DNA of 64,000 nucleotides, taken from the NCBI RefSeq assembly GCF_030272615.1, contig NC_081413.1, forward strand, positions 158,628,849 through 158,692,848, written 5' to 3'. Within the stretch, counting starts at the first letter, position 1, and each line of letters opens with the position of its first letter. Positions 22,130 to 32,337 of this stretch are shown piece by piece. A program made the translations under genes and the position numbers. The notes under the pieces were generated by a model, which did no database searches, was not told the DNA's origin, and saw only the letters and a program-made list of their open reading frames with translations. Origin of the DNA: Cryptomeria japonica. Lineage: Eukaryota; Streptophyta; Pinopsida; Cupressales; Cupressaceae.

Positions 22130-22412
22130 CAATAGCGCTAGTCTGCTTTTTTATACAGAAGCGCTAATTTATACAATAGTGCTAGTATGCGCCTATAGAA
22201 GCGCTAATTTACACCATAGCGCTGAAAGAATAGGAAAAATCCGAGGGGTCAAAAGCGCCAAAATGTTGTCAATAGCGCCAGAATTGTGACAAAAGCACCA
22301 GAATGCTGTCAATAGCGCTGAAACTTTTTCAATAGCTCTATTTTAGGGACAATAGCACTAAAAGAAATTGTTTCGATAGCGCTAAAATGTATTCGTTAGC
22401 GCTAAAGCGCGA
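22130..22412 (-). repeat. AGCGCTATTG array in the gag-pol leader
   Basis: About 13 degenerate copies occur with a period close to 20 nt (clearest at 22250-22360). On the minus strand each reads roughly AGCGCTATTG. It sits between the primer site and the rest of the leader. Confidence 0.8.
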
Positions 22413-22460
22413 CCTGTGTGGCAGTTTCAACAAGCAAATATGTTAGTTTGACAAAAAATA

Positions 22461-22499
22461 ATCAGAAGGTTGCGTGTTCGATTCACGTCGGGTTCACCA
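22461..22499 (-). other. Primer-binding site, extended tRNA-Trp match
   Basis: The plus strand here ends GGGTTCACCA, two bases before the LTR. The whole 39 nt, from ATCAGAAGG through the T arm (GTTCGATTC) to CCA, matches the 3' half of the plant nuclear tRNA-Trp(CCA) as I remember it. A T stem and acceptor strand with discriminator A can be recognised. It is not a tRNA gene: the 5' half is missing and CCA is encoded. Confidence 0.85.
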
Positions 22500-22501
22500 A
22501 A

Positions 22502-23936
22502 TGATGCCCTCCTAAATGGCACAAGGTTAGTTTAAGATCAAAGAACACAAAAACACACAAAACATTAGTGTTAATCAATCGAAAACTAATCTAAAAAGGC
22601 ATACCAAAAGAGAGACTACAAGCATGCAAGCATATTTAACTATCAAAGCAAACATGATGAGGCATCTCCAAATACCTCCTAACATACTCCTAGTTCCTTC
22701 TCCCTTGTTCCTCTCCTCTCCAAGTTCCAAAATAGTGTAGCTCTCAGCAGCTTTTTGCACTATGGATGCTTATGGAGGATTGAGATTTGTAGTAGAGCTC
22801 CAAATATGAAATGAAAAGCTAATATTATGCTAAAATGATTGATTTTACCAAAAAGACAAGATTTAGTTATGCTATGCTAAATGCTCTCTAAAATGTCTAT
22901 AGCTTAGATGCATACAAGTTTTCAGGATCTGGATTATGAAGGAATGGGCTCTATTTATAGAAAAAATGGAGCAATGGATGGTCAAGATTGAAAGGTTTAA
23001 TCAAAGGCCAAGTTTGAAAGTTGGGGATCCATGTGCTCAATTGACACCAATGAAATGGTGACAAATGTCAACATAGGGTTGGGTTGAAAGAAGAGGTTGG
23101 AGGCATTAAAGGCCTGAGAAGACCTCATGGTTATCTAAAGGCTAAGAGTCAAGCCTAAATTAAGATTACCCACTGGATTAGGAATTAATCCAAGAATAAA
23201 CCTTTGTGCAAATGATTAAGAGATAATCATGGTCAAAGCATTAAAGGCTTGATGAGACCCTTGGGTTGGATAGAGGTTGAGTCAAAACAAATGTTTTAAC
23301 CATGTGGGAGGGTTGAATTAACCATTAATGGTTATTGGAGACTTTGGGGATTAAGTGGTTGAAAGTTGGAAGCCTTTAAAGGTTATCAAAGACTTTGAGG
23401 AATTAAGTGGTTGAAGGTTGAAAGCCTTTAATGGTTATCAAAGACTTTTAGGCTTTGAGAAGTGACTCCATTTGGCTTAGGAATGTGACAAAGTTTAGGG
23501 AATGGATTAGGCTAATTAGGAAGGGGTTAGAAGAATCTAGAAGGGGATTAGATTTTTGCAAGTGGATTGGTGGGTGAGGGAAAATAGGATTTTTTTTAAA
23601 ATAAAAATTCATTTATTTCAATAAATGTGTGCAAGTTGCATTTGTAGGAAAATGCAAGTGGGGTGGGGATTTAAAATGATTTAAATAAATGTTAATTTAT
23701 TTAAAAGAGGAAAAGGGGGATTTTAATTAAATAAATAGATTTTATTTATTTAATTAATTGGAATTTGATTTTAATGAATTAATTAAAATAAATTGAATAA
23801 TTTATTTAATTAATAGAAGAATGTTTGGAGATGAATTAATTAAATATTAATTTAATTAACTGATGGCTAGTGGATTTTTAACCAAATAAATAGCAAATAT
23901 TGATTTAATTAAAATGGACAGATTTATGTGACTACA
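22502..23936 (-). repeat. Element A, 5' LTR (right copy)
   Basis: It is the same length as the left copy. Differences seen by eye include C/G in CTTSTTCCTC, T/C in GTGTAGYTCTC and A/G in AATRTTAATTT, about nine in all. In element sense it is the promoter-bearing LTR. Confidence 0.93.
22952..22959 (-). promoter_or_regulatory. TATA box of element A 5' LTR
   Basis: The minus strand reads CTATAAATAGAGCCC. Transcription of the gag-pol RNA would start about 25-30 nt further left, near 22925, which sets the U3/R boundary. The match is repeated in the left LTR at 6260-6267. Confidence 0.7.
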
Positions 23937-23941
23937 GTAAT

Positions 23942-24943
23942 TTATGAAACTCATTGTCAACAATCATAAGAGGGAGAGGATAAATTACATACACAAAGTG
24001 GTAATGGTTCACCCCACTTGGTATTTTATGAGTGACAAGGTGCATGAAGTTCAATGCATGTTGTGTACTAAGATGAGTCTTTACAAAAAATTGTATTTTT
24101 TTTGTAGAAACTTAGGATGGGAGTATTTTATAGGATGTTACCCCTAATAATGAAAGGAATCAAATGATGTGAAATGCACTTTGTACTCTAGTCTATGAGA
24201 GATGTGTGAAAATAATTAAACTGATTATGTGGTCACAAGAAAAGAAACATTAAATTAATACCCCATAACATAACGTGATAGTGAAAAAAACCCTTCTAAG
24301 AAAAAAACCCAACACTCTAAAACAGCTTATTGTATGATTTAGTAATCAAGGATTGCAATAAATTTATAGAGTCTAATCCTTTATACATAAGAGTATCACC
24401 AATAGGATATCTTTTGGAGCAATTTTTTCAACATAACAGTACTTAAAATTCATTACAAAGTCTCCATCTCAAACACCACTAAATAGGACAAACAATACAT
24501 GAAACTATTAATAATAGTTAGGAAACTATAATAATAAAGTTTGCATACTCTACAAACATGTTCAAAATGGTAACAACATACTACATAATTTCATTTAAAT
24601 TGATATCTATAGATTACACACTTCTCATGTATTATTTTAAAATCATACAATATATATTGGAGAAATAATAATATTATGTTATTACCATTGACAAATAGGA
24701 TGCATTTCTTGTATGTAAAATTATGGTGCTTTTCAACAATTCAATTATATAGTGCTTGAGACTTATTCACCCATATTTCATAAATAGTAGTTCATATAAA
24801 CACATCTTATAAACATGCATTGTCTACTTAACACTTATTGTATTTAAATGATGCTTAAAAATATATCATCCACCCATTATTAATCCAACTCAATTATATT
24901 CCAACTATAAAAATTTCCAAAAAAAATAAAAACCAACCTACAT
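23942..24943. other. Intergenic DNA, original flank of element A insertion
   Basis: This is AT-rich sequence without coding potential, terminal repeats or recognised motifs. It was contiguous with 5809 before element A inserted. Nothing else is visible. Confidence 0.6.
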
Positions 24944-25000
24944 AACTCACCATCCCATTTTAATGTTCCTACTTTAGTTAATTTTCATGAACAATTTGAA

Positions 25001-25681
25001 ATGAGCTGGGTGGGAGAGACTATGGGAGTGAAGGTGGGAGCAATAGACATAAGGGGGGCCAAAGGAGGTGGAGATGATGCAAATGAGGATGATGACTATG
25101 GAGCTGCTTCTCCCTACCAACACATGTGTTATGTATGGTGCATTTGGCCTAGGGAAGCATTGAGTTCGAGGCTTCTTGGGTGGCCTATTGCCTACATTGG
25201 ATTCTTTCTCTCTTGTTTTCGGTGTGAGAAATGTGTTTGGGAGGTGTGCGGGGTTTATCTTTCTTCCTCTAGCTTTGGTGTGGGAGGTGTTGGCACCCTA
25301 GATGGGTTGTGGCTTGTGGCAATGACTGCTTCTTTGGGACCCTATCTTCTAGATAGGATTTGGTGCTCTATGTGGCTTTTGGTTTTTCTTCTTTCCATGG
25401 ATATGGAGGCTTTGGTTTTGTCACCTGGCCTTCCCTTGGTGTGGTTCCTATTTCTTTTTGAAGTGGTGACTAGGTCGGTTGGCATTGTTTTGCATTGTCA
25501 TGTTGGGTTTGTCAATTCTCTCTATGTTTGTGGTGCCCTCTTTCTTATCTCGGAGGCCACTTTTGTGGGGGATTTTTGGGAGATTAGAATTCTTGGTTTT
25601 GTTTCCTCTTCTTTTGTTTTGTACAAGGAGGATGTAGTTTGTTCTTGCATCATGCTCATCTTCACTCCTCCTTACAGATGA
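25001..25681 (+). CDS. Uncharacterised ORF in the retroposon
   Basis: The frame is 226 codons from an ATT/ATG-like context. After a Gly/Asp/Glu-rich start (GGGDDANEDDD) it becomes rich in Leu, Val, Phe, Trp, Cys and Ser. It has stretches that resemble membrane segments (e.g. LGWPIAYIGFFLSC; WLLVFLLS), but also the composition expected from T/G-rich DNA read in this frame. No family is recognised. A second frame follows 150 nt later on the same strand. Confidence 0.25.
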   Translation: MSWVGETMGVKVGAIDIRGAKGGGDDANEDDDYGAASPYQHMCYVWCIWPREALSSRLLGWPIAYIGFFLSCFRCEKCVWEVCGVYLSSSSFGVGGVGTLDGLWLVAMTASLGPYLLDRIWCSMWLLVFLLSMDMEALVLSPGLPLVWFLFLFEVVTRSVGIVLHCHVGFVNSLYVCGALFLISEATFVGDFWEIRILGFVSSSFVLYKEDVVCSCIMLIFTPPYR

Positions 25682-25834
25682 CTCTATTTGAGGGGATGGT
25701 TGACTAGTTTACCCCCACTATTGTGGCTGGATTATCTTTCTCTATGGGTTGTTTTGTATGTTCCTATGTTCTTTGGCCCATTAGTTGGCTTCCCATTTTT
25801 TTTTTTGCCTCCTCCTTAGTATATTTAGTTTTCT

Positions 25835-26296
25835 TTGGCTTCTCCTATAGAGGTGGTTGTAACTTCTTTAGAGGTGAATATGGATGGTGTTGGAAAGGAC
25901 CTATCTTCTATTAAGGTGAAGAAGTTTGCTATAGTTGATGTTGGGAAATGTTGTCGGAGAGCGGAGGGTGTGTCATCTCTTGGTTGTCTAGGGATTGAGA
26001 TGGGCCTTTCAATGGTTTTTTCTCCTTTCTCTTCTATTGAGGTGGAGAGAGTGGAGGGTATGTTTTTCTCAATACTACTAAGGAAAGCTAATGGTACCAT
26101 GTTTCTTGGTTGTATAGGAACAAATTTTTGTCTTTTATCTGGTGTCTCCCATTTATCTCCTATAGAGGTGGAGATTTTGGAGGGTTTTTTAAGCTCTGCT
26201 CTATTTTGTTTCAAGTTCAAGGTTATGGGAGCCTTTCAAAAACCCATTGTTTCTGTTTGTAGGAGCCTTCTTAAACCCATTTTCAAGGTTAAGTGA
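25835..26296 (+). CDS. Uncharacterised repeat-containing ORF in the retroposon
   Basis: The frame is 153 codons and contains two diverged copies of a unit ending SPIEVE or SSIEVE followed by xxEG (about 25995-26070 and 26105-26180), with a third partial unit at the start (SPIEVVVTSLEV). The DNA shows the same duplication. No known domain. It may be a relic of a tandemly duplicated untranslated region rather than a protein. Confidence 0.22.
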   Translation: MASPIEVVVTSLEVNMDGVGKDLSSIKVKKFAIVDVGKCCRRAEGVSSLGCLGIEMGLSMVFSPFSSIEVERVEGMFFSILLRKANGTMFLGCIGTNFCLLSGVSHLSPIEVEILEGFLSSALFCFKFKVMGAFQKPIVSVCRSLLKPIFKVK

Positions 26297-26490
26297 GCCT
26301 GGAAAAACCCTATGTTTCATGTTTCTCTCAAGGATAGGTTGGATGCTACTAGTTTTCAAGGGCCCAGTCTAGCCAGTGTTTGTTTTTTGTTAGGGTTCAT
26401 CTTTGGGGCCTTTTGTTGTTTGAAGATTCTCTTACAGGTTATGGGAGCCTGACAAAACCCTTCTTGTTGGCTAAGGCTGCCTGAAAATTC
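26210..26490 (+). repeat. Imperfect GGGAGCCTxxCAAAACCC repeats
   Basis: At least four copies (near 26227, 26261, 26298, 26443) of a G-run, GAGCCT and a C-run, often preceded by AAGGTTA or CAGGTTA. A relative (CAGAGCCCCTTCAAAACC) lies at the retroposon's 3' end at about 30981. They lie in what would be the 3' untranslated part. Confidence 0.5.
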
Positions 26491-26619
26491 CCTTGTTCTT
26501 TGTTTTTGAGTACTTTTGTCTGTTGACTTTTCTCCTCTAATTGACCAACATGTTTTGTAATGCCTCTCACCTGATTTATGGTTGGAGTCTGGTTGGTGGT
26601 GGCTGCTTGGATGTAGTGT

Positions 26620-27111
26620 TGTGTAATTATTTATTCATCTTGGATATTATTACACCTTACTTAAGTTTACTTAGGAAATGCATTTCATAGTAGTTTGGGT
26701 ATGAGATACTTGGGTGTTTGTGCCACATTGGGACAGTCTGTGTAGGATAATTTCCACCTTTTATGGTGTTGATCTTGTTACTACTTTATCATATCCACTT
26801 ATTGTGGAGTGATAATTCCACCTTCGCTGGGTGATCCACCTCATGTGGAATATTATATTGTTTATCCTATGTACCACAACTATTTCCTACCTACCCTTAT
26901 TTCTTATTGATCCACATGTCATGTTTGTGTGCTCACATATCCATATAGCTTTGCCTATATAAGCAGGCTCATATTCATTGTATGTAACAATGATTGATGA
27001 TCCAGTTGATTAGTATTTTCACCTTGATAGAATACAATTTATTTCTATCATCTATTTTGTTATCTCTTATTTTTGCTTTCCATTTCCTCTAGATCTTGGC
27101 AAAATCTCACA
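26620..27111 (+). repeat. 5' LTR of the TR-GAG-type element
   Basis: It ends AAAATCTCACA directly before TGGTATCAGAGC. A TATATAAG box is at 26956-26963. The first bases are disturbed relative to the right LTR (TGTGTAATT against TGTTGGTGTAATT). Confidence 0.8.
26956..26963 (+). promoter_or_regulatory. TATA box in copia-type LTR
   Basis: TATATAAG is followed by CAGGCTC; the equivalent in the right LTR is at 30680-30687. The transcript would start about 30 nt downstream. Confidence 0.6.
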
Positions 27112-27123
27112 TGGTATCAGAGC
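27112..27123 (+). other. Primer-binding site, initiator tRNA-Met
   Basis: TGGTATCAGAGC immediately follows the LTR and is the standard plant copia primer site. Confidence 0.9.
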
Positions 27124-27928
27124 CATTAGAGTGTCATTGGTTTACCAATTGAGAGAAATTTGATGCTATTTGGGGTTGTGTATTTTGGAGCTTTATATTG
27201 AAAGTTATTATTTAAGTTTGATAGGTCAAATCTGAGGTCACCATTGGATTGAAGAGGTCCAATAAAGTCAGTTTTGCCTTTTGTTTCATCCAAATTGGAC
27301 TTCAAAGGCCAAATCTAGAGGCATTTAAAGTTTGAAGCTGGGGCAAAAATTTTCCAGAAATTATAATTTTGCAGGCAATTTTCAAATAGTGATATCTCAC
27401 TCATCCGGACTCCTTTTTTTGAGAAAGTTTTTTTGTTTTGGGGTAGAATTTTGTGATCTGTATAGTGGTGCAAGATTTTTCTAAAATCGTGAAATCCTAA
27501 TTTTTACAACTTTAGAGGCTTCGTTTGGGCTGATATGAACTCCATTTCAGGTGCCGTTTTTTTTAAAGTGCATAATTTTTTGTCTATTTTCATAATCTTC
27601 CATTTGTTTGCAATAATTTTGAGTAGAAATTGCATTTTCAGTATTTGGTCATTTTTTGGCCTATTTGGTACTTGTATTTTGCTTGGATCTCAATATAGAT
27701 CACTAGCAATATTTGTTGAAGTCTCTTATATCTCATTTTGAGAAGTTGTAAATTTGACATCACAAGTCCCCCTTGCTTTATTTTGCAAGTGGCCCATTGT
27801 ACACGCACTAAGTATAAAGTACCAAATTATAATTTTTTTTAGGGGGGGGTTTCTTGATTGAGTAATTTGGGGGGGTGTCTTGTGTGATTGTGCCTCTCTA
27901 TATCTTGTGTTTTTTTAATTTTGGTGCT

Positions 27929-29562
27929 ATGTTTTATCCTAAATTTCCACTTTTAACTCCTCATAATTATGCATCATGGAAGATTAAGTCTTGGAGTAAA
28001 CTAATGGAAAAAGTACTCATTCATTATGTAAATGGAACTATTATAGCACCACATGATCCTAAGGCTAATCCTAATGCTCAAATTGAATGGCTCGCTAAGA
28101 ATTCTATGGCACTTGGAACTCTTAGAAAATATGTATCAAATAACCTCATTTTTCACATTGAGAAGTGTACAAAAATTAAAGAGGCTTGGGATATTTTTGA
28201 GAAATTGTATGGTCAAGTTGATGAGATTAAGGGCTACAAGCTTGATAGTGAACTCACAACTTAGTATCCCAAGGATTTTGATACAATCGAGGATTATATC
28301 ACAAAAGCAATTGAGCTAAGAGAAAAGCTAAAGGATTGTGGAATTGACAAAAAGGATGCTCAATTGATTTACAACTTGTTGGACAAGCTTCCTTCAAAGT
28401 ATGTAGCTTTTGTATCTAGCTTTCACACCCATAGGTTAGCTCAAAGTCTTCATACACTTCTCCCTCATTTGATTCATTCATGGAGATGTTGATACTTGAG
28501 CAATCTAAGTTGACCAAGATGGGGATTCTCAAATCTTCAAAGTCACAAGCTTTGTTGGCTAACAAAGGGAATCAAAGCAATCAAGGAAAAGGAAAGAATC
28601 AAAAGCAACCTAAGTCAAAACCACAACAAGATGGAGCACAATCATCCTCTCCACAACAAGGTGATTCACCATTCTCACCTAAGAGGAAATAATATAAGGA
28701 TAATCTTTTTTGTGCATATTGCAAGAAGTCAGGACATGATGAACAACATTGTTACAAGAAGGATATTGATGAGTTGAAGAATCTTCTTGAGAAGAACAAA
28801 ATAAACCTACCTTCTAGAATGTCTACATTGGCTTCTTCTTCCAAGGATAAGGATAAAGGAAAGGATCACTCTTTTGGGATATATAAAGGAAAGGGACAAG
28901 CTCTTTGCGCTACTACAAGTCATGATTCAGGGAGACGGCTTCTAGATTTAGGGGCTTCTCATCATATGGCATCTTTGCAGTCTCTGTTCTCTTCATTTGA
29001 GCCTTGCCACATGCCACAAATTTTGATGGGAAATCATACATACATGGATGTGATTGGGAAAGGATCTATTTCCATTGGGGATAACTCCTTCAAAGATGTG
29101 TTGTGTGTACCCCATTTGAAAAACAATCTTCTTTCCGTCTATCAAATCACACATGTGGCAACTGGGAAAACTGTGGAGTTCACACTTGATTTAGTTATCA
29201 CTAGAGACTTGGAGAGTGGATGTATCATTGCAACTAGGGTGGTTGATCATGCATCTCAATTGTATTCTTTTTCACATTTTGGTCCTATTGATGAGGTCGA
29301 TTCTTCCTATGTTGATGATTCAGATTTTGAGGAGAACTTTGGGCACTTGAACTTGGGGATTCTCACATGTGAGCCCATTCTTGAGCCTTGCATTTCTTCT
29401 CCTCCTCTTGATATCACACCACCTATTTCACCCAATGATGTAGCTAGAGCGACAATTTTTCCTTCTTGTGATTCAATGCAGCAGGATATTCCTTGTCTTC
29501 CAGCTTCAGTTGATTGGGATGCCTACTTGACAGACATCGCAGGTTTGTTTGTGGAGTCCTAG
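27929..29562 (+). pseudogene. Copia-type Gag with zinc knuckle and protease-like segment
   Basis: The frame from the ATG at 27929 starts FYPKFPLLTPHNYASWK and continues as a copia Gag (UBN2-like: EAWDIFEKLYGQVDE). It has a TAG at about 28262 and a frameshift near 28450-28480. A Gln/Lys/Ser-rich linker leads to a TAA near 28690, then the zinc knuckle CAYCKKSGHDEQHC (about 28717-28758). The protease site reads DLGASHHM (about 28954-28977) where copia has DSGA. The conserved CVPHLKNNLLS and a GAG-preIN-like segment follow. The frame then continues about 90 codons past the point where integrase would begin. Confidence 0.8.
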
Positions 29563-29571
29563 ATTGTAGAT

Positions 29572-30045
29572 ATGGGAGACATCATTGATGGAATTCATTT
29601 TCTCTTTGATGAAGATGATCCTTCTTTGATTGTTGTGAGGGAACACTCTGACCCTCTTGTGCATTCTCTACATGATCATTCTTTCGAGGTTGACATGATT
29701 GTGGATACTTTTGTCCAACAGTTGGAGGAGGTCTCTTTATGCTTAGAGGAGACATGTAAGTCTTTGGGAATTTTTCTACATTCATCTCCACTAGATCTTG
29801 GAGTGCCTTTTGCAGTAGTGTGGAGCAGTTTACCACCTTTGGAGGTGGTATCTTTCAGCATCGACATGGGGACGCTTGAGTTGTTTTTAGAGATTCCATT
29901 CATCATGAGTATTTTTCCTACATCTTCCCTTCATGATTTGGGAGACTTCATGGATACACCTTTGGTTTTGTTTCTTCCTAAGGGGAGGAACGTTGTTCAA
30001 CATTCATGGAGCGGTTTCTCCATACATCATTGGGGGGCTACCTAG
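29572..30045 (+). CDS. Uncharacterised acidic ORF downstream of the gag region
   Basis: The frame is 157 codons, begins ATGGGAGAC and is intact. It is acidic in its first half (FDEDDPSLIVV; EVDMIVDTFVQQLEEV) and rich in Leu, Phe and Ser later. It occupies the place of integrase-RT in a complete copia element but resembles neither. The upstream gag frame ends ten bases earlier. Candidate explanations are a captured host exon or a lineage-specific C-terminal extension. No function can be assigned. Confidence 0.4.
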   Translation: MGDIIDGIHFLFDEDDPSLIVVREHSDPLVHSLHDHSFEVDMIVDTFVQQLEEVSLCLEETCKSLGIFLHSSPLDLGVPFAVVWSSLPPLEVVSFSIDMGTLELFLEIPFIMSIFPTSSLHDLGDFMDTPLVLFLPKGRNVVQHSWSGFSIHHWGAT

Positions 30046-30330
30046 CTTCTCTTCTTCTCTCATATTGTGGGAACTTTTTCCTCACATGGGGTTTTGTTCC
30101 TCACATTCTTCTAGGAGAGTTCTTTGTATATGGTTTTCATCTCTCTTTTGGGGGAGGGTTTTTTCCCATTGGGTTTTTCTCTCTTTCCCCTCTTTGTGAG
30201 AGATTTCATTGCATTGCTTTGCATTCATTTACATTTGTACATGGGTACCTAACATGGCCTAGAAGTCGGGACACATCTTGCATTGCTTAGTTGCATTGTA
30301 GACTTAAGTGCATTCCCATAAGTTGCATAT

Positions 30331-30339
30331 AAGGGGGGG
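30331..30339 (+). other. Polypurine tract of the TR-GAG-type element
   Basis: AAGGGGGGG directly precedes the TGTTGG start of the right LTR. Confidence 0.75.
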
Positions 30340-30835
30340 TGTTGGTGTAATTATTTATTCATCTTGGATATTATTACACCTTACTTAATTTTACTTAGGC
30401 AACACATTTCATAGTAGTTTGGGTATGAGACACTTGGTTGTTTATGCCACATTGGGATAGTGTGTGTAGGAGAATTTCCACCTTTTATGGTGTTGATCTT
30501 GTTACTACTTTATCATATCCACTTATGGTGGAGTGATAATTTCACCTTCGGTGGGTGATCCACCTCATGTGGAATATTATATTATTTCTCCTACCTACCA
30601 CACCTATTTCCTACCTACCCTTGTTTCTTATTGAGCCACATGTCATGTTTGTGTGCTCGCATATCCATATAGCCTTGCCTATATAAGTAGGCTCATATTC
30701 ATTATATGTAACAATGATTGATGATCCATTTGATCAGTATTTTTATCTTGATAGAATACAGTTTATTCCTATCATCTATTTTGTTCTCTCTTATTTGTGT
30801 TTTCCATTGCCTCTAGATCTTGGAAAAATCTCACA
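30340..30835 (+). repeat. 3' LTR of the TR-GAG-type element
   Basis: It runs TGTTGGTGTAATT to AATCTCACA. About 37 differences to the left LTR were counted by eye over about 495 bp. Confidence 0.85.
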
Positions 30836-31036
30836 AGTGTTTAATCTTTGTGCAGTCTTTGGTTCTTGGGCTCTGGATACCTATAAGTCCAGAAGGTTTC
30901 AAGTTCTTTCTAAAGCCTGTGGTTCATTGCTAGGTAGTCTAGTCTATTTTATGATGGCATCTCTTTAGTTGTAAGGGTTTCAGAGCCCCTTCAAAACCTG
31001 TTTTATCCTAATCAAGAACTCACCATCCTATTTTAA

Positions 31037-32337
31037 AAACTTCAACATTCCCATTTAACTATAAATATGTTGTAATAATTAAACTAATATTATCATTAAA
31101 AACAAATACATGCATTCCTACATTTATCAGATCATTATGAAGTCATTAAGAGAAAATCAAGATCATCTCATTAAATAATTGTTGAATCACTATATTGTTA
31201 TCCATTATGCAAAAACAACAGGTCATATTTCTACTCTGCATAGATCCATCCAATATGGATGGATACCATTGTTCCCTTCTGATTCATACAGTGGCCGATA
31301 CCCAAAACTTTACAAGAAATAGAATAATTTGTCAGTTCATAAGGCACAAAGGTGACATAATAAGCTATTAATTTTTAGGTTATAACATTCATCAATAAAA
31401 GGATCAAACATTTATATAATTAATAAATTCATATGGAAGTACTGCTGCTAAATTTTTTTTCATTTTATATTTCTATTATAAATTCAAATTCAAATGCTCT
31501 AATCTCATGTTTCCATGCTTATTGCTAGGGATATACATTTTGTAATAGTTGTTTATTTTTGCAGATTTAAACAATACATTTTAAGTTTTAATTTGTTTAA
31601 GTATTTCATTTGAAATTATTTTTCAATTTTTTAATAAAATCCATCTATTAGTATTATTTTAGATGAATGTGATAAACAAATCGAAACTTAAAATGGATTG
31701 TTCAAACCAAATTGTTTATCTCAACATTTGCTACATATTGTATGACTGTTTTTTTATTTATGTTTTATGACTATGTTTTGACTGTCTGGTAATGCCTTTT
31801 GTGGGTTGTTTTGCCTTTGTATTTGTGAGAAGATGTGGTACTGTTTGATCCTATGCGTGTATTAATCTATAGCTTTAATCCTATATATAAAATCAAATAT
31901 TTTTTGATATTGTAAAGGAAAGTAATTTTTTATTTAACTATAGGTGAGATTAATTTTATGTGTTACTATATGTTTTTTAATATTGCAATAATGAGATTTG
32001 AAGATTAAGTGCAAGAAAATGATTGTACTTAGTTATGTGAATGAAGAATGAATACAATTTGGTATCTCATAAATGGAAACAAAATTAATAGAGGGAGAGT
32101 AGTCGATTCAATATCCCATTCCTACCGATTAATCTAACCCTCCTGGGGGGCGGGACATCTTACTCATAACAAGTTCTTTGTGTGAAGTCACCATGGAACA
32201 TCGAGGGATTTCTTTATAATGTGATATAATTCTCTAAAGAGATTCTTCCTAGCCCCAATCAATGTATTAGAATTAGAAATGAATTATGACATCTTGTTAT
32301 TTGTTTCAAGATTAGAGTATTCTATTTATTTCATGTA
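31037..32337. other. Intergenic AT-rich DNA
   Basis: No ORF of note, no terminal repeats. It is the continuation of 24943 before the retroposon inserted. A local GC-rich patch (GGGGGGCGGGAC near 32145) stands out but has no recognised meaning. Confidence 0.6.

Larger units (their letters stand above)
19766..22460 (-). other. Element A 5' leader between primer site and gag
   Basis: This 2.7 kb leader is A/T-rich and carries the conserved block at 21501-21561 and the repeat array at 22130-22412. One open frame of 223 codons (20882-20211) is Lys-rich and low in complexity. Tat/Ogre elements can have an ORF upstream of gag, but I see no domain here and would not call it a gene. Confidence 0.6.
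5810..23936 (-). mobile_element. Element A: complete 18.1 kb Tat-type Ty3/gypsy retrotransposon
   Basis: Two 1435-bp LTRs (5810-7244 and 22502-23936) flank the element, and the 5-bp target duplication GTAAT is exact (5805-5809 and 23937-23941). The genome sense is minus: tRNA primer site at 22461-22499, long leader, one gag-pol frame from 19765 to 12489, then about 5.2 kb of 3' internal DNA and the polypurine tract at 7245-7257. Domain order is gag, protease, G-patch-like spacer, RT, RNase H, archaeal-type RNase H, integrase. The second RNase H is the known mark of the Tat/Ogre group. The plus strand of the 3' internal part carries a separate gene (7555-9877). About nine mismatches between the LTRs, counted by eye, suggest a recent insertion. 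Confidence 0.92.
26620..30835 (+). mobile_element. Ty1/copia-derived TR-GAG-type element (no integrase or RT)
   Basis: LTRs of about 495 bp (26620-27111, 30340-30835), a 12-nt initiator-Met primer site (TGGTATCAGAGC) and a polypurine tract mark a complete element. AGTGT before the left LTR (26615-26619) matches AGTGT at 30836-30840. The left LTR appears to have lost a few 5'-terminal bases. The interior holds gag, a zinc knuckle and a protease-like segment, then an unrelated ORF. Integrase, RT and RNase H are absent, so it would need enzymes from an autonomous copia element. LTRs differ at about 7% of sites by eye, so the insertion is old. Confidence 0.8.
24964..31016 (+). mobile_element. Retroposon with 20-bp target duplication, split by a copia-like element
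   Basis: AACTCACCATCCCATTTTAA at 24944-24963 recurs at 31017-31036 with one mismatch; a duplication of that length is typical of LINE-type (target-primed) insertion. Without the nested element (26620-30835) the body is about 1.8 kb. Its 3' end, TTTTATCCTAATCAAG, resembles the TTTTATCAATCAAAA end of the LINE at 46356-55312, so that machinery may have moved it. The copy has no clear poly(A). The plus strand carries two open frames (25001-25681, 25835-26296) with no RT or endonuclease motif. Confidence 0.55.

Noticed and set aside
22461-22499. Possible tRNA-Trp gene
   Set aside because: Only the 3' half is present, CCA is encoded, and it abuts the LTR by two bases; it is the primer-binding site.
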